Part shown: piece after piece, positions 37,104 to 45,381 of the stretch
How the letters are laid out: each line of letters starts with the position of its first letter
Position numbering within the stretch: the stretch's first letter is position 1
Source of the DNA: Roseateles sp049532965
GTDB lineage: Bacteria > Pseudomonadota > Gammaproteobacteria > Burkholderiales > Burkholderiaceae_C
Length of the DNA: 64,000 nucleotides
Assembly: GCF_049532965.1 (NCBI RefSeq)
Contig: NZ_CP186694.1
Coordinates: 3,968,001-4,032,000 of the forward strand
Reading direction: 5' to 3'
Notes under the pieces: model-generated
Seen by the model: only the letters and a program-made list of their open reading frames with translations
Told to the model about the DNA's origin: nothing
Databases searched by the model: none
Position numbers and translations under genes: made by a program

Positions 37104-37828
37104 CTGGACGCCTCTCCCGGGCTCTCGGCCTTGGCGGCTTCGCGCTCGGCGGTCGTCAGTGCGACCTTGTCGCGCACATACAGCGGCAGCGCGTCGGCGG
37201 CATCGGCCATGAGCCCCGCATCGAAGGCCTGCTGCGCGAGCGCGCCGAGCGCCCGTGCGCGCGACGCGGTCTGCGGAAAGCGCCGGGCCGCACCGGTGTC
37301 CAGGTCGAAAGCACCCAGCGCCGTGCCCGCGACAAGGGCCGGCGGGGTGGCCCGCCACAACTCGCGCAGCGGATCCAGGTCGGCGAGCGCCGGTGCGAGC
37401 AGCGTCGACCAGCGCACCCCGTCCCAGCGGTATCGGCCCAGATAGACCTGGTTCATGCGGGCATCCATCGCGACCCACACCTCCAGCGCAGCGGGCGCCT
37501 CGGCACCCATCTGCTGGCGCGCGTCCTCGGCGACCAGCATCAGGCTGTCGAGCGCCAGGACCGGCTTGCCGGCGCCCAGCGCCAGCCCCTGCGCGACCGA
37601 ACAGGCCGTGCGCAAGCCGGTGAACGCGCCGGGACCGCGGCCGAAGCCGATCGCATCCACGGCGGACAGCTCGACGCCGCCCCGCGCAAGCAGGGCCATC
37701 GCATCGGGCACGATGCGCCGCGAGGCCAACGCCCCGCCGTCGGCGTCCACAAAAGCAGCATGGCCCTGGCCCACGAGGGCCAGAGCCATGTGTTCGGTCG
37801 AGCTATCCAGGGCCAGCAACACGCTCAT
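37100..37828 (-). CDS. tsaB: tRNA threonylcarbamoyladenosine biosynthesis protein TsaB
   Basis: 242 aa from ATG 37828. A degraded ASKHA-fold partner of TsaD in t6A37 formation. LLALDSSTEHMALAL and FGRGPGAFTGLRTACSVAQG are diagnostic. It is the first gene of the minus-strand operon tsaB-rimI-udg-GGDEF/EAL-methyltransferase. The other t6A enzyme in the window, Sua5/TsaC, is at 41400-42389. Confidence 0.95.
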   Translation of the reverse strand: MSVLLALDSSTEHMALALVGQGHAAFVDADGGALASRRIVPDAMALLARGGVELSAVDAIGFGRGPGAFTGLRTACSVAQGLALGAGKPVLALDSLMLVAEDARQQMGAEAPAALEVWVAMDARMNQVYLGRYRWDGVRWSTLLAPALADLDPLRELWRATPPALVAGTALGAFDLDTGAARRFPQTASRARALGALAQQAFDAGLMADAADALPLYVRDKVALTTAEREAAKAESPGEASR

Positions 37829-37892
37829 GCGGCAAGTGTAGTGGCCCGGGAGCGCGGGGAACCGCGCGGTTCCCCGGTCCCGCGGCACGCGC

Positions 37893-37952
37893 GGCCGTTT
37901 CCCGGGCCGTTTCCCGGGCCGTTCCCCGGGCCGTTCCCCGGGCCGTTCTTCA
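37893..37952. repeat. 12-bp tandem repeat (four units plus a partial fifth)
   Basis: Units GGCCGTTTCCCG (37893, 37905) and GGCCGTTCCCCG (37917, 37929) repeat head to tail, with a degenerate fifth unit from 37941. Each unit junction is CCCGGG. It fills the gap between tsaB (upstream side) and the second OmpW gene's 3' end. It may vary in copy number or act in termination through stacked hairpins; neither is shown. Confidence 0.85.
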
Positions 37953-37970
37953 AGCCGTCCGGTACGGCGA

Positions 37971-38669
37971 TCAGAACGAATAACCCAGCGACAACGTGTA
38001 GACCACCGGTCGGAAGTTGATCTTCGTGTGCAGTTCTTCCACGCCGTCCTTGGTCGTCGTGTACGAACGCATGTCGCTGCGCACGTCGGCGTATGCGACG
38101 GTGCCGGTCAGCGACCACTGCTTCGTGTACGCCACGGTGAAGCCCGCGTGCGCCGCGGCGCCCCAGGAGTTGGTCAGCGTGATGCGGGTCGGGCCGCCGC
38201 TGATCGCGTCGCCGGTGGGCGTGCTGCGCTTCTTCTCGAAGTAGGTGTAGTTGACGCCGGCGCCGACGAACGGGTGGAACTTCGGCAGCCATTCGCCGAA
38301 GTGGTAGTTCACGAACACCGTCGGCGGCATCTGGCGCACCACCGCGATCTGGCCGGCATTGGCCAGCACGCCGTTGCCGTAGATCTTGTGCGAGGGCGGA
38401 ATGCCCAGCACGATCTCGCCGCTCCAGCGCGGCGCGAAGCGGTAGGTGTAGCCGAAGCCGGTGGTGGTCGCGTCGCCGACGCGGATCTGCGCGCCCGGGG
38501 CCGGGAACTGGCGGCTGCCGCCTTCCAGCGGCTTGGCCTTGCTGTTCACGTCGATGTGGGCCAGGCCCAGGTAGAACGTGTGCGTGCCGACCGCCGGTTC
38601 ATCGGCGTGGGCAGCCCCGGCCAGCGCCATCAGCGAGGCGGCCAGGATGAGCGAGATGTTCTTTTTCAT
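37971..38669 (-). CDS. OmpW family outer-membrane protein, second copy
   Basis: 232 aa. The signal peptide is MKKNISLILAASLMALAGAA with cleavage after HADE-type AHA. TVFVNYHFGEWLPKFHPFVG and AGVNYTYF match the OmpW centre, and the C-terminus TLSLGYSF ends in Phe. It is a distant paralogue of the gene at 20130-20759. It lies 30 bp downstream of the lipase-like gene in the same direction, so both may respond to hydrophobic substrates. Confidence 0.9.
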   Translation of the reverse strand: MKKNISLILAASLMALAGAAHADEPAVGTHTFYLGLAHIDVNSKAKPLEGGSRQFPAPGAQIRVGDATTTGFGYTYRFAPRWSGEIVLGIPPSHKIYGNGVLANAGQIAVVRQMPPTVFVNYHFGEWLPKFHPFVGAGVNYTYFEKKRSTPTGDAISGGPTRITLTNSWGAAAHAGFTVAYTKQWSLTGTVAYADVRSDMRSYTTTKDGVEELHTKINFRPVVYTLSLGYSF

Positions 38670-38699
38670 GGATGGTGTCTCCGTGCTGTACGCCAGCGA

Positions 38700-40103
38700 T
38701 TACGGGTTGGCGGCCAGGACCGATTGGAAGAAGCCGCGCGCCAGCGCGTTGCAGAACGGCGGGACCAGCGTGCCGTGATAGGCGGACTGGACCGCGGCCG
38801 CGCCGGCCGTGCCACCGCCCGCCGCGGCGGAGGTCGCCGCCTTGGCCTGGGCGAAGCCGCCAGCGATGGTGGCCGCCGTCGTCTGGCCGGCCCAGGCCAT
38901 CGTCGCCGCGCTTTCCAGGTTGGAGGCCGGGACCGCCTTGCCGCGCGAGGCGAAATCGGCTTGCGCGTCCGTCGTGTTGAAGAAGAACACGGTCGGATCG
39001 TTCGCGCCGCCGCACATCGCCACCGGCGCCTTGGGCGTCCAGCCCAGCAGCGTGTTGGCCTGCAGTGCCGTGCGGTAGTTCGACGTCGGGTAGGCCGTCT
39101 TGAACGACGGCAGCAACAGGCCGCCGGTACCGAACAGGTTGGTGAAGGTCGGATCGTTCGGCAGCTTGCCTTCCTGGATCAGCTGCGTGATCGAGACCTT
39201 GGACGGGAACAGCGTTTCCGCCGTCGCGGCGAACTGCGACTGGTACACGTCCGACGGCGACGAATAGATGTTGCCGTAGGCCTTCTGGTAGCTCGTCAGC
39301 ATCAGCGGCACGAACAGCGTGGCGCCGGCGTTCACCGGGCCGGTCGTCGTGATGACGTCGCCGAACTTCACCAGGTTGTACGGGCCGGACATCGGGGCGG
39401 CGGCGGTGACGGTGAACTCGGACGCGTAGTCGCGCTCGATGACCTTCTGCGTCGCCATGGCCACGTGGCCGCCCTGGGAGTAGCCGGCGATCAGCAGCTT
39501 GGCCGACGGCTTCACGGCGCTTTCGGCGTTCAGGTAGCTCTTGGCGGCGCGCAGCGCGTCGACCATCTCGATGGCCGACTGCTCGGCGTTCAGGTAGGTC
39601 GTGTACTGCAGGCCGGAGCGGTCGTAGCCCAGGTAGTTCGGGGCGACGACGATGAAGCCCTGGGCGGCGTAGAACGCCATCACCAGCGAGCCTTCGGCGT
39701 TCTTGTCGACCTGCGCCATGTTGAAGGTCTGGTCCGTCGTCGTGCCGTGGGCGTACAGCACCACCGGGCGGTTGCCCGAGCAGGCGGCGCCGGTGCCGGT
39801 CGGCACGAACACGGCGGAGGACGCCATGGCGACGACGTTCTGCGGATCGCGCGTCGCGTAGTAGACGTAGCGGATCTCGACGTCGCACTGGGCCGCGCCG
39901 GCGATCGCGCCGATGCCCTTGGCCGCGGTGCCCGCGTCGATCTGCGCCTTGGTCACCGGCGTCGTCGACGCGACGACGCCCAGTTGCAGCGCGCCGCGCG
40001 CCGGCGGCGCGTCATCGCTCGCCGCGCTGCTGCCGCCGCCACAGGCGCTCAGCAGGGCCGCGGCAGCCAGCGTCAGGCTGGCCAGTTTGAGTTGGCTGTT
40101 CAT
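38700..40103 (-). CDS. Alpha/beta-hydrolase lipoprotein (secretory lipase-like)
   Basis: 467 aa. A lipobox (LLSACGGG) marks it as a lipoprotein. The nucleophile elbow is GYSQGG, and VVLYAHGTTTD plus FIVVAPNYLGYDRSG are alpha/beta-hydrolase signatures. A later Asp/His pair is expected (ANDPTVFFF; YHGTLVPPF). It probably hydrolyses esters or lipids at the outer membrane. A TetR-type palindrome lies 66 bp upstream. Confidence 0.85.
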   Translation of the reverse strand: MNSQLKLASLTLAAAALLSACGGGSSAASDDAPPARGALQLGVVASTTPVTKAQIDAGTAAKGIGAIAGAAQCDVEIRYVYYATRDPQNVVAMASSAVFVPTGTGAACSGNRPVVLYAHGTTTDQTFNMAQVDKNAEGSLVMAFYAAQGFIVVAPNYLGYDRSGLQYTTYLNAEQSAIEMVDALRAAKSYLNAESAVKPSAKLLIAGYSQGGHVAMATQKVIERDYASEFTVTAAAPMSGPYNLVKFGDVITTTGPVNAGATLFVPLMLTSYQKAYGNIYSSPSDVYQSQFAATAETLFPSKVSITQLIQEGKLPNDPTFTNLFGTGGLLLPSFKTAYPTSNYRTALQANTLLGWTPKAPVAMCGGANDPTVFFFNTTDAQADFASRGKAVPASNLESAATMAWAGQTTAATIAGGFAQAKAATSAAAGGGTAGAAAVQSAYHGTLVPPFCNALARGFFQSVLAANP

Positions 40104-40168
40104 TCGGACTTCTCCAGGGGTTGTCTCCGTCGTTCACGCCTTCCCGGCGAGCGCGGGCGGCATTAAAT

Positions 40169-40182
40169 CGAACGGTCGTTCG
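40169..40182. promoter_or_regulatory. TetR-type operator palindrome
   Basis: CGAACG-GT-CGTTCG is a perfect 6-bp inverted repeat around a 2-bp centre, the form often bound by TetR/AcrR-family repressors. It is upstream of the lipase-like gene (minus strand). No TetR gene is in the window, so the regulator would act in trans. Confidence 0.55.
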
Positions 40183-40232
40183 TTTTTCTCAGGGATCACT
40201 GTAAGCGCTCGTTCATTGGCGCCTGCAAAAGG

Positions 40233-40270
40233 AAAACCCTGACACGCCGCAGCATGCCAGGGTGTCGGGG
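40233..40270 (-). terminator. Candidate terminator for the minus-strand SGNH gene
   Basis: CCCTGACAC (40237-40245) pairs with GTGTCGGGG (40262-40270) with one G-U, and on the minus strand the stem is followed by TTTT. It lies about 170 bp after the SGNH gene stop. Confidence 0.5.
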
Positions 40271-40283
40271 TGAGAGACGCACA

Positions 40284-40303
40284 ACCCTGCGGCGTCGCAG
40301 GGT
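40284..40303. terminator. Perfect 8-bp hairpin in the lipase/SGNH gap
   Basis: ACCCTGCG (40284-40291) pairs with CGCAGGGT (40296-40303) across a 4-nt loop. No T-run is adjacent, so a role in termination is uncertain. Confidence 0.35.
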
Positions 40304-40438
40304 CAGGCGTTGCCCGCGCGCGACGGGAAACGGCTCGCGGCCGTACCGCCGCGTCAAGCGCGCATCAAGCGGACATCAGCCCGCCGTCAGCGCCTGGTCA
40401 GTGGGCGATCAGGGCGTGACCGGCACGAGGGCGCGCGC

Positions 40439-41377
40439 TCAGAACGGGTTGTTGGTCGCGCGCGAGAGCGCCTGGGAGCCCATGTTCGAGTGCATGACCG
40501 GGCCGATCATCGTGTCGCTGGCCCACATGTGCGAGGTGGAGGTCGCGTTCGCCACCAGCGTCTTGTCGGTGCACACCGGCGGCAGCGAGCTGGTCAGGCA
40601 AGCGCCGTCCGTGGAGTTGGACGCGCCGTAGATCGACGGATAGCGGCTCATGGTGCCCATCAGTTCATCGGTCAGGATGAGGCCGATGTAGTGCCCGTCG
40701 TTGCGGATCTTCAGGCGCAGGCCGGCGTTGAAGCGGCGCGACAGTTCGGACAGCAGCGCGGCGCGGTCGGTGTCGGCGTGGGCCGCCTTTTCCTTGATCG
40801 CGAACGGCGAGAGGCCCATGTCCTGCGTGGTGGACAGGATGATGCGGCCGCCGGCGTTGACGATCCGGTTGACCTGCGCGGCCAGCAGTTCGCCGCGGGC
40901 CTGGGCGGCGTTGCCCAGCGTGCCGGCGTCCTGGGCCGGGTATTGCGCATACAGCTCGAGCACATCGTTGGCGCCGGCCAGGACGGTCACCAGGTCCTTG
41001 CTGTTGAAGCCATCGAGCGCGAACTGGCGATCGATCTGCGCGGTCACGTCGGCGACCTTGGCGCCTGCGGCGGCGTACATGCGGCCGGTGGGCGTGGCCA
41101 GCTTGTCCGGATTGCACTCGCCGTAGACGAGGCCGAAGTTGGCGGCGAGCGCCTGCGTCCAGACCGGATTGCCAGCGCAGGTGACGGCGCCGGTGGTGGT
41201 GTCGGTGGCGCTGATCGAGTACTTGGAGCCGTCGCTGCGCAGCGTGCTGGCCTCGTCGCCGAAGGCGATGATCCGGGTCGGGCGGAAGGGATCGATCTGC
41301 TCGCCGCCGCCACCGCAGGCCGCCAGCAACGCGGTCGCACCCAGCAGCACGGCCAGGTGGCGCTTCAGACTCTTCAT
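40439..41377 (-). CDS. SGNH/GDSL-like hydrolase lipoprotein with GDE in place of GDS
   Basis: 312 aa from ATG 41377, with GGAGAG upstream. The lipobox is LLAACGGGG. Block I reads RIIAFGDEAST, where the usual nucleophile Ser of GDS is Glu; block III AGANDV is intact; a C-terminal ASDTMIGPVMHSNMG has the spacing of a D-x-x-H block. It resembles outer-membrane esterase lipoproteins of Burkholderiales. The missing nucleophile makes catalysis uncertain; a nearby Ser could substitute. Confidence 0.82.
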   Translation of the reverse strand: MKSLKRHLAVLLGATALLAACGGGGEQIDPFRPTRIIAFGDEASTLRSDGSKYSISATDTTTGAVTCAGNPVWTQALAANFGLVYGECNPDKLATPTGRMYAAAGAKVADVTAQIDRQFALDGFNSKDLVTVLAGANDVLELYAQYPAQDAGTLGNAAQARGELLAAQVNRIVNAGGRIILSTTQDMGLSPFAIKEKAAHADTDRAALLSELSRRFNAGLRLKIRNDGHYIGLILTDELMGTMSRYPSIYGASNSTDGACLTSSLPPVCTDKTLVANATSTSHMWASDTMIGPVMHSNMGSQALSRATNNPF

Positions 41378-41399
41378 GAACTCTCCAAATCTCGAAAAC

Positions 41400-42389
41400 T
41401 CAACGGGGCGCAAAGGCCGCCGCCGCTCGGGACAAACGGTCCCGCACCCCATCCCAGGCGGCCTCCACAGGAGGCGCCTCGATCCAGATCTCCGTCGCAC
41501 CCGCCGCATCCAGCTCGCGCAGGACGGCAAACAGCTGCCGCGCCGCTGCCCGCGCCTGGGCCGGCATGGCCCGGTGCAGCACCGGCGCGGCGCCCGTCCC
41601 GGCGAAGGACGTGCGGGAATATACCGCCAGCCCCGCCGGCCGCTCGCCCGTCAACGCGGCGCGCAGTTGCTCGGTGGACATGAGCCGCACCGTGGCATGC
41701 GGCGCGTAGTGGGCAGCCAGTGTGCCCGAGGCGCGTGGCGCCTGGGCGTCGGGCGCATGTAAAGGCAGGCCGGCCGCAGCCTCGATCTGCGCCGGCGTCA
41801 GCACGCCCGGGCGCAACAGCACGAGGCTTCCCCGGCTGACGTCGACGATCGTCGATTCGATCCCGACGTCGCAGGCCCCACCGTCCAGCACGGTCAGGCC
41901 AGGGTCGAACTCGCCCTGGACATGCGCGGCCGTGGTCGGGCTGACGCGGCCGAAGCGGTTGGCGCTGGGCGCGGCCAGCCCCTCGACGCCCAGTTCTCGG
42001 CATTCCGCCATCAGCGCCCGGAACACCGGATGCGACGGGCAGCGGAGTCCCACGGTGTCCTGGCCGCCGGCGGCCGCGGCGGCGATGCCGGGCACGCGGC
42101 GCACGATCAGCGTCAGCGGGCCGGGCCAGAACGCCTCGATCAACCGGTGCGCAACGGGCGGCAGGTCTTGCGCGAACACGCGCGCCCCGGCTTCGTCGAG
42201 CACATGGACGATCAGCGGATGGTCGCTGGGGCGGCCCTTGGCGGCGAAGATCTTCGCCACGGCCTCGTCACGGTCGGCGCGCGCGGCCAGGCCGTACACG
42301 GTCTCGGTCGGCACGCCCGCCAGCTCGCCCGCGGCCAGCGTGCGCGCGGCCTGGCGCACCGCGTCCGGGGACTGTCCGTCGAGCACCAT
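41400..42389 (-). CDS. L-threonylcarbamoyladenylate synthase (Sua5/YrdC/TsaC type)
   Basis: 329 aa from ATG 42389; GTG codons at 42407 and 42410 overlap or abut purK and are alternatives. It makes threonylcarbamoyl-AMP for tRNA t6A. The YrdC core has GVPTETVYGLAARA, KGRPSDHPLIVHV and SANRFGRVSPTTA. The C-terminal extra domain (VYSRTSF to the end) identifies the long Sua5 form. It follows purK closely, suggesting co-transcription with purEK. Confidence 0.94.
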   Translation of the reverse strand: MVLDGQSPDAVRQAARTLAAGELAGVPTETVYGLAARADRDEAVAKIFAAKGRPSDHPLIVHVLDEAGARVFAQDLPPVAHRLIEAFWPGPLTLIVRRVPGIAAAAAGGQDTVGLRCPSHPVFRALMAECRELGVEGLAAPSANRFGRVSPTTAAHVQGEFDPGLTVLDGGACDVGIESTIVDVSRGSLVLLRPGVLTPAQIEAAAGLPLHAPDAQAPRASGTLAAHYAPHATVRLMSTEQLRAALTGERPAGLAVYSRTSFAGTGAAPVLHRAMPAQARAAARQLFAVLRELDAAGATEIWIEAPPVEAAWDGVRDRLSRAAAAFAPR

Positions 42390-42403
42390 CGGACCGCGCT
42401 CCG

Positions 42404-43582
42404 TCACCACGCGTCCGGCAGGCCGAGCAGCGCGCAGGCGCGGCGCGCGGTCGCGCGGGCGTCCTCGGCGGTGGCGCCCATCACGTTCAGGTGGCCCATC
42501 TTGCGGCCGTGACGCGCCTGCGCCTTGCCATACAGATGCAACTCGGCGCCCGGCAGGGCCAGCACGCCGGCCCAGTCGGGCGAGCGCTCCCGACCGTCCG
42601 CGTCGAACCAGAGGTCGCCCAGCAGGTTCAGCATGACGACCGGCGAATGCAGGCGCGGCTCTCGCAACGGCAGGCCGGCCATCGCGCGGACCTGCGCCTC
42701 GAACTGCGAGACATCGCAGGCGTTCATCGTGTAATGGCCCGAGTTGTGCGGACGCGGCGCCATCTCGTTGACGACAAGCCGGCCATCCTTCAGCACGAAG
42801 AACTCGACGCACAGCACGCCAACGTACCCCATGCCGGCCGCGATCGCCTCGGCGGAGCGCCGGGCCTGCGCCTGCAGCGCGGCGTCGACGTCGGGCGCGG
42901 GGACCTCGGTGACGGCCAGGATGCCATCGCTATGCAGGTTCTGCTGGACCGGGTAGGTGACGACCTCGCCGCTGGCGCCGCGGACGACCAGCACGCTCAA
43001 CTCCAGCGCCAGCGGCAGCATCTGCTCGAGCACGCAATCGACCCGGCCCAGTTCGTCGAACGCGGCGGCCAGTTGCGCGCGATCGGTGACGCGCCGCTGG
43101 CCCTTGCCGTCGTAGCCGAGGCGGGCGGTCTTCAGGATGCCGGGCAGCAGCGTGTCCGGCACGGCGGCCAGATCGGCGGCGGAGCGCAGCACCGCATACG
43201 GCGCACAGGGCACGCCGCTGGCGTCGAAGTGGGCCTTCTCGCGCGCCCGGTCCTGACACACGGCGACCGCCGACGCGCCCGGCGCGACGACGCGCGTGCG
43301 CGCCAGGTGTTCCAGCGCGCGGGCGGGGACGTTCTCGAATTCGGTGGTGATCGCATCGCAGCGCCGGGCAAGGTCGTCCAGCGCCACGGGATCCAGGTAA
43401 TCGGCCTTCAGATGGTCCTGCGCGACGGCGCCCGCCGGGCTCGACGCATCCGGATCGAGCACCACGCAGCGGTAGCCGAGCGCCTGCGCGGCATGGACGA
43501 ACATGCGGCCCAACTGGCCGCCGCCCAGCACGCCCAGCGTGGCGGCGCCCGGCAGCAGCGGCGATCGCAGCGGCTGCGTCAT
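42404..43582 (-). CDS. purK: N5-carboxyaminoimidazole ribonucleotide synthase
   Basis: 392 aa from ATG 43582, which overlaps the purE TGA by one base. ATP-grasp enzyme carboxylating AIR in purine synthesis. TLGVLGGGQLGRMFVHAAQ is the N-terminal signature; KTARLGYDGKGQ and VVNEMAPRPHNSGHYT are the ATP-grasp and substrate motifs. PurE next in the pathway is encoded immediately upstream. Confidence 0.97.
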   Translation of the reverse strand: MTQPLRSPLLPGAATLGVLGGGQLGRMFVHAAQALGYRCVVLDPDASSPAGAVAQDHLKADYLDPVALDDLARRCDAITTEFENVPARALEHLARTRVVAPGASAVAVCQDRAREKAHFDASGVPCAPYAVLRSAADLAAVPDTLLPGILKTARLGYDGKGQRRVTDRAQLAAAFDELGRVDCVLEQMLPLALELSVLVVRGASGEVVTYPVQQNLHSDGILAVTEVPAPDVDAALQAQARRSAEAIAAGMGYVGVLCVEFFVLKDGRLVVNEMAPRPHNSGHYTMNACDVSQFEAQVRAMAGLPLREPRLHSPVVMLNLLGDLWFDADGRERSPDWAGVLALPGAELHLYGKAQARHGRKMGHLNVMGATAEDARATARRACALLGLPDAW

Positions 43583-44094
43583 CAACGCAGCTCCTCGGTC
43601 ATCGCGGTCGCCGCGGCGGTCTGGCGCTTGCGGAACGCCTCGAGCTTGTCGCGCAGCGCGGGGTTGTCGCGCGCCAGCACGGCCACGGCGAACAGCGCCG
43701 CATTGCCCGCGCCGGCGGTGCCGATGGCGAAGGTCGCGACGGGGATGCCCTTGGGCATCTGCACGATCGAGTGCAGCGAGTCCACGCCCTGCAGGTGCCG
43801 GCTCGCGACCGGCACGCCCAGCACCGGCACCAGCGTCTTGGCCGCCAGCATGCCGGGCAGGTGGGCCGCGCCGCCGGCGCCGGCGATGATCGCCTTCAGG
43901 CCGCGGCCCTCGGCCTGCTCGGCGTAGGCGAACATCTCGTCGGGCATGCGGTGGGCGGAGACAACCCGTGCCTCGAACGGCACGCCGAACTCGGTGAGAA
44001 TGTCGGCGGCGTGCTTCATGGTCTCCCAGTCACTGCTGGAGCCCATCACCACGCCGATGACGGGGACGATGTCGGGAGTGGTGGCACTGCTCAC
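43582..44094 (-). CDS. purE: N5-carboxyaminoimidazole ribonucleotide mutase
   Basis: 170 aa class I PurE. It moves the carboxyl group from N5-CAIR to give CAIR. VVMGSSSDWETMKHAADIL and VSAHRMPDEMFAYA (catalytic His) are diagnostic; IAGAGGAAHLPGM follows. purE-purK-sua5 form a minus-strand unit. A possible -10 (TACAAT on the minus strand, 44132-44137) lies 38 bp upstream. Confidence 0.97.
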   Translation of the reverse strand: MSSATTPDIVPVIGVVMGSSSDWETMKHAADILTEFGVPFEARVVSAHRMPDEMFAYAEQAEGRGLKAIIAGAGGAAHLPGMLAAKTLVPVLGVPVASRHLQGVDSLHSIVQMPKGIPVATFAIGTAGAGNAALFAVAVLARDNPALRDKLEAFRKRQTAAATAMTEELR

Positions 44095-44206
44095 GGGTCG
44101 GTCCTCGATCTGTCAAATCGTGAAACCTTGAATTGTAGGCGGGCAGCCTCAGGTGCCGTTCTTGCCGCTGGACGACCCCCTGGCCCCGCCGCCGCCCCTT
44201 CCCACC

Positions 44207-45169
44207 ATGACCGACATCACCCTCCAAAACTTCGAAGCCGAGCTGCTGCAGGCCTCCATGCAACAGCCGGTGCTGCTGGACATCTGGGCGCCGTGGTGCG
44301 GACCGTGCCGCACGCTGGGCCCGATGCTGGAGAAGCTGGAGGTGGCCTATGCCGGCCGCTGGAAGCTGGCCAAGCTGAACAGCGACGACCAGCCGGAGAT
44401 CGCCACCCAGTTGAGCCAGGCCTTCGGAGTGCGGTCGATCCCGTTCTGCGTGATGTTCGTCGGCGGGCAGCCGGTGGACGGGTTCGTCGGCGCGATTCCG
44501 GAGGCCCAGATCCGCGAGTTCCTGGACCGGCACGTGCCCACGGGCGAGGAACTGGAGGCCGAAGAGGACCTGGCCGAGGCACAGGCCCTGCTGGAGGAAG
44601 GCGACAGCGACGGCGCGCTGCAGAAGCTGCAGGCGGCGGTGCAGGCGGATCCGTCAAACGAGGCGGCACGCTTCGACCTGATCCGCGCGCTGCTGGAGGC
44701 TGACCAGCTGGCGCAGGCGAAGGCGGCGTTCGAGCCTGTGGCGCACCGGGCCGCGGACACGATCACGCCGCATGCGCGCTTCCAGGCGCTGGCCGCGTGG
44801 ATCGCCGCGGCGGAGCGCGCCGAGCAAGGCCTGGACCCGGCGGCGCTGCAGTCGGCGATCGCGGCGAACAAGCGGGACTTCGACGCGCGCTTCGCGCTGG
44901 CGCAGGGGCTGTTCGCGGGCCGCGACTTCACCGGCGCGATGGACGAACTGCTCGAAATCATCATGCGCGACAAGACCTGGAACGACCAGCTGGCGCGCAA
45001 GACCTACGTCGCGATCCTGGAGATCATGACCAAGCCCGCGCAGCAGGCGCATGGCGCCGCGGCGCCCCAGGGCGCTGGCGGCTTGCAGCTGTCGGGCCCG
45101 AGCACCGTGGCGCCCGCCGATCCGCTGGTGGACCAGTACCGCCGCAAACTGAGCATGGCGCTGTTCTGA
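44207..45169 (+). CDS. Thioredoxin-TPR co-chaperone (CnoX/YbbN family)
   Basis: 320 aa from ATG 44207. An N-terminal thioredoxin domain with redox-active WAPWCGPC is followed by a helical TPR-like half (AEAQALLEEGDSDGALQKLQ, LARKTYVAILEIM). E. coli CnoX has SxxC, whereas the CGPC here should be redox-active, as in the Caulobacter type. These proteins protect clients and hand them to GroEL and DnaK under oxidative stress. It stands alone, followed by a terminator. Confidence 0.9.
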   Translation: MTDITLQNFEAELLQASMQQPVLLDIWAPWCGPCRTLGPMLEKLEVAYAGRWKLAKLNSDDQPEIATQLSQAFGVRSIPFCVMFVGGQPVDGFVGAIPEAQIREFLDRHVPTGEELEAEEDLAEAQALLEEGDSDGALQKLQAAVQADPSNEAARFDLIRALLEADQLAQAKAAFEPVAHRAADTITPHARFQALAAWIAAAERAEQGLDPAALQSAIAANKRDFDARFALAQGLFAGRDFTGAMDELLEIIMRDKTWNDQLARKTYVAILEIMTKPAQQAHGAAAPQGAGGLQLSGPSTVAPADPLVDQYRRKLSMALF

Positions 45170-45193
45170 ACAGCGGCACGCCGGCCTGAAACA

Positions 45194-45223
45194 ACGCCTC
45201 GGAGAGATCCGGGGCGTTTTTTT
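45194..45223 (+). terminator. Rho-independent terminator after the CnoX-like gene
   Basis: ACGCCTCGG (45194-45202) pairs with CCGGGGCGT (45209-45217), 9 bp with one G-U, followed by seven T. It starts 25 bp after the stop codon. Confidence 0.92.
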
Positions 45224-45381
45224 ATGACAGTTTGAAGATTCATTTGTGATGTGGTGGATCGCCAGCAGCGCGCGTGCCGACGCTGCCGGTTGTCGCTCTT
45301 GTCGTTGTTCTGTCGCGGTTGCTGGTGACAGTGCGGGGCTTTCGGATTTCCCGATTCCTCCTCTCTCACCGCACGCGACCG

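Larger units (their letters stand above)
40104..40438. other. 335-bp intergenic region with operator and hairpins
   Basis: No gene is supported here. It contains the TetR-type palindrome near the lipase-like gene and two strong inverted repeats between it and the SGNH gene stop, listed separately. The rest has no recognisable feature. Confidence 0.5.

Noticed and set aside
45330..45360. Possible Pho box (CTGTCGC, then CTGGTGAC) before the TonB receptor gene
   Set aside because: The two half-sites are 12 bp apart instead of 11 and the second is degenerate. Not strong enough despite the PhoD gene downstream.
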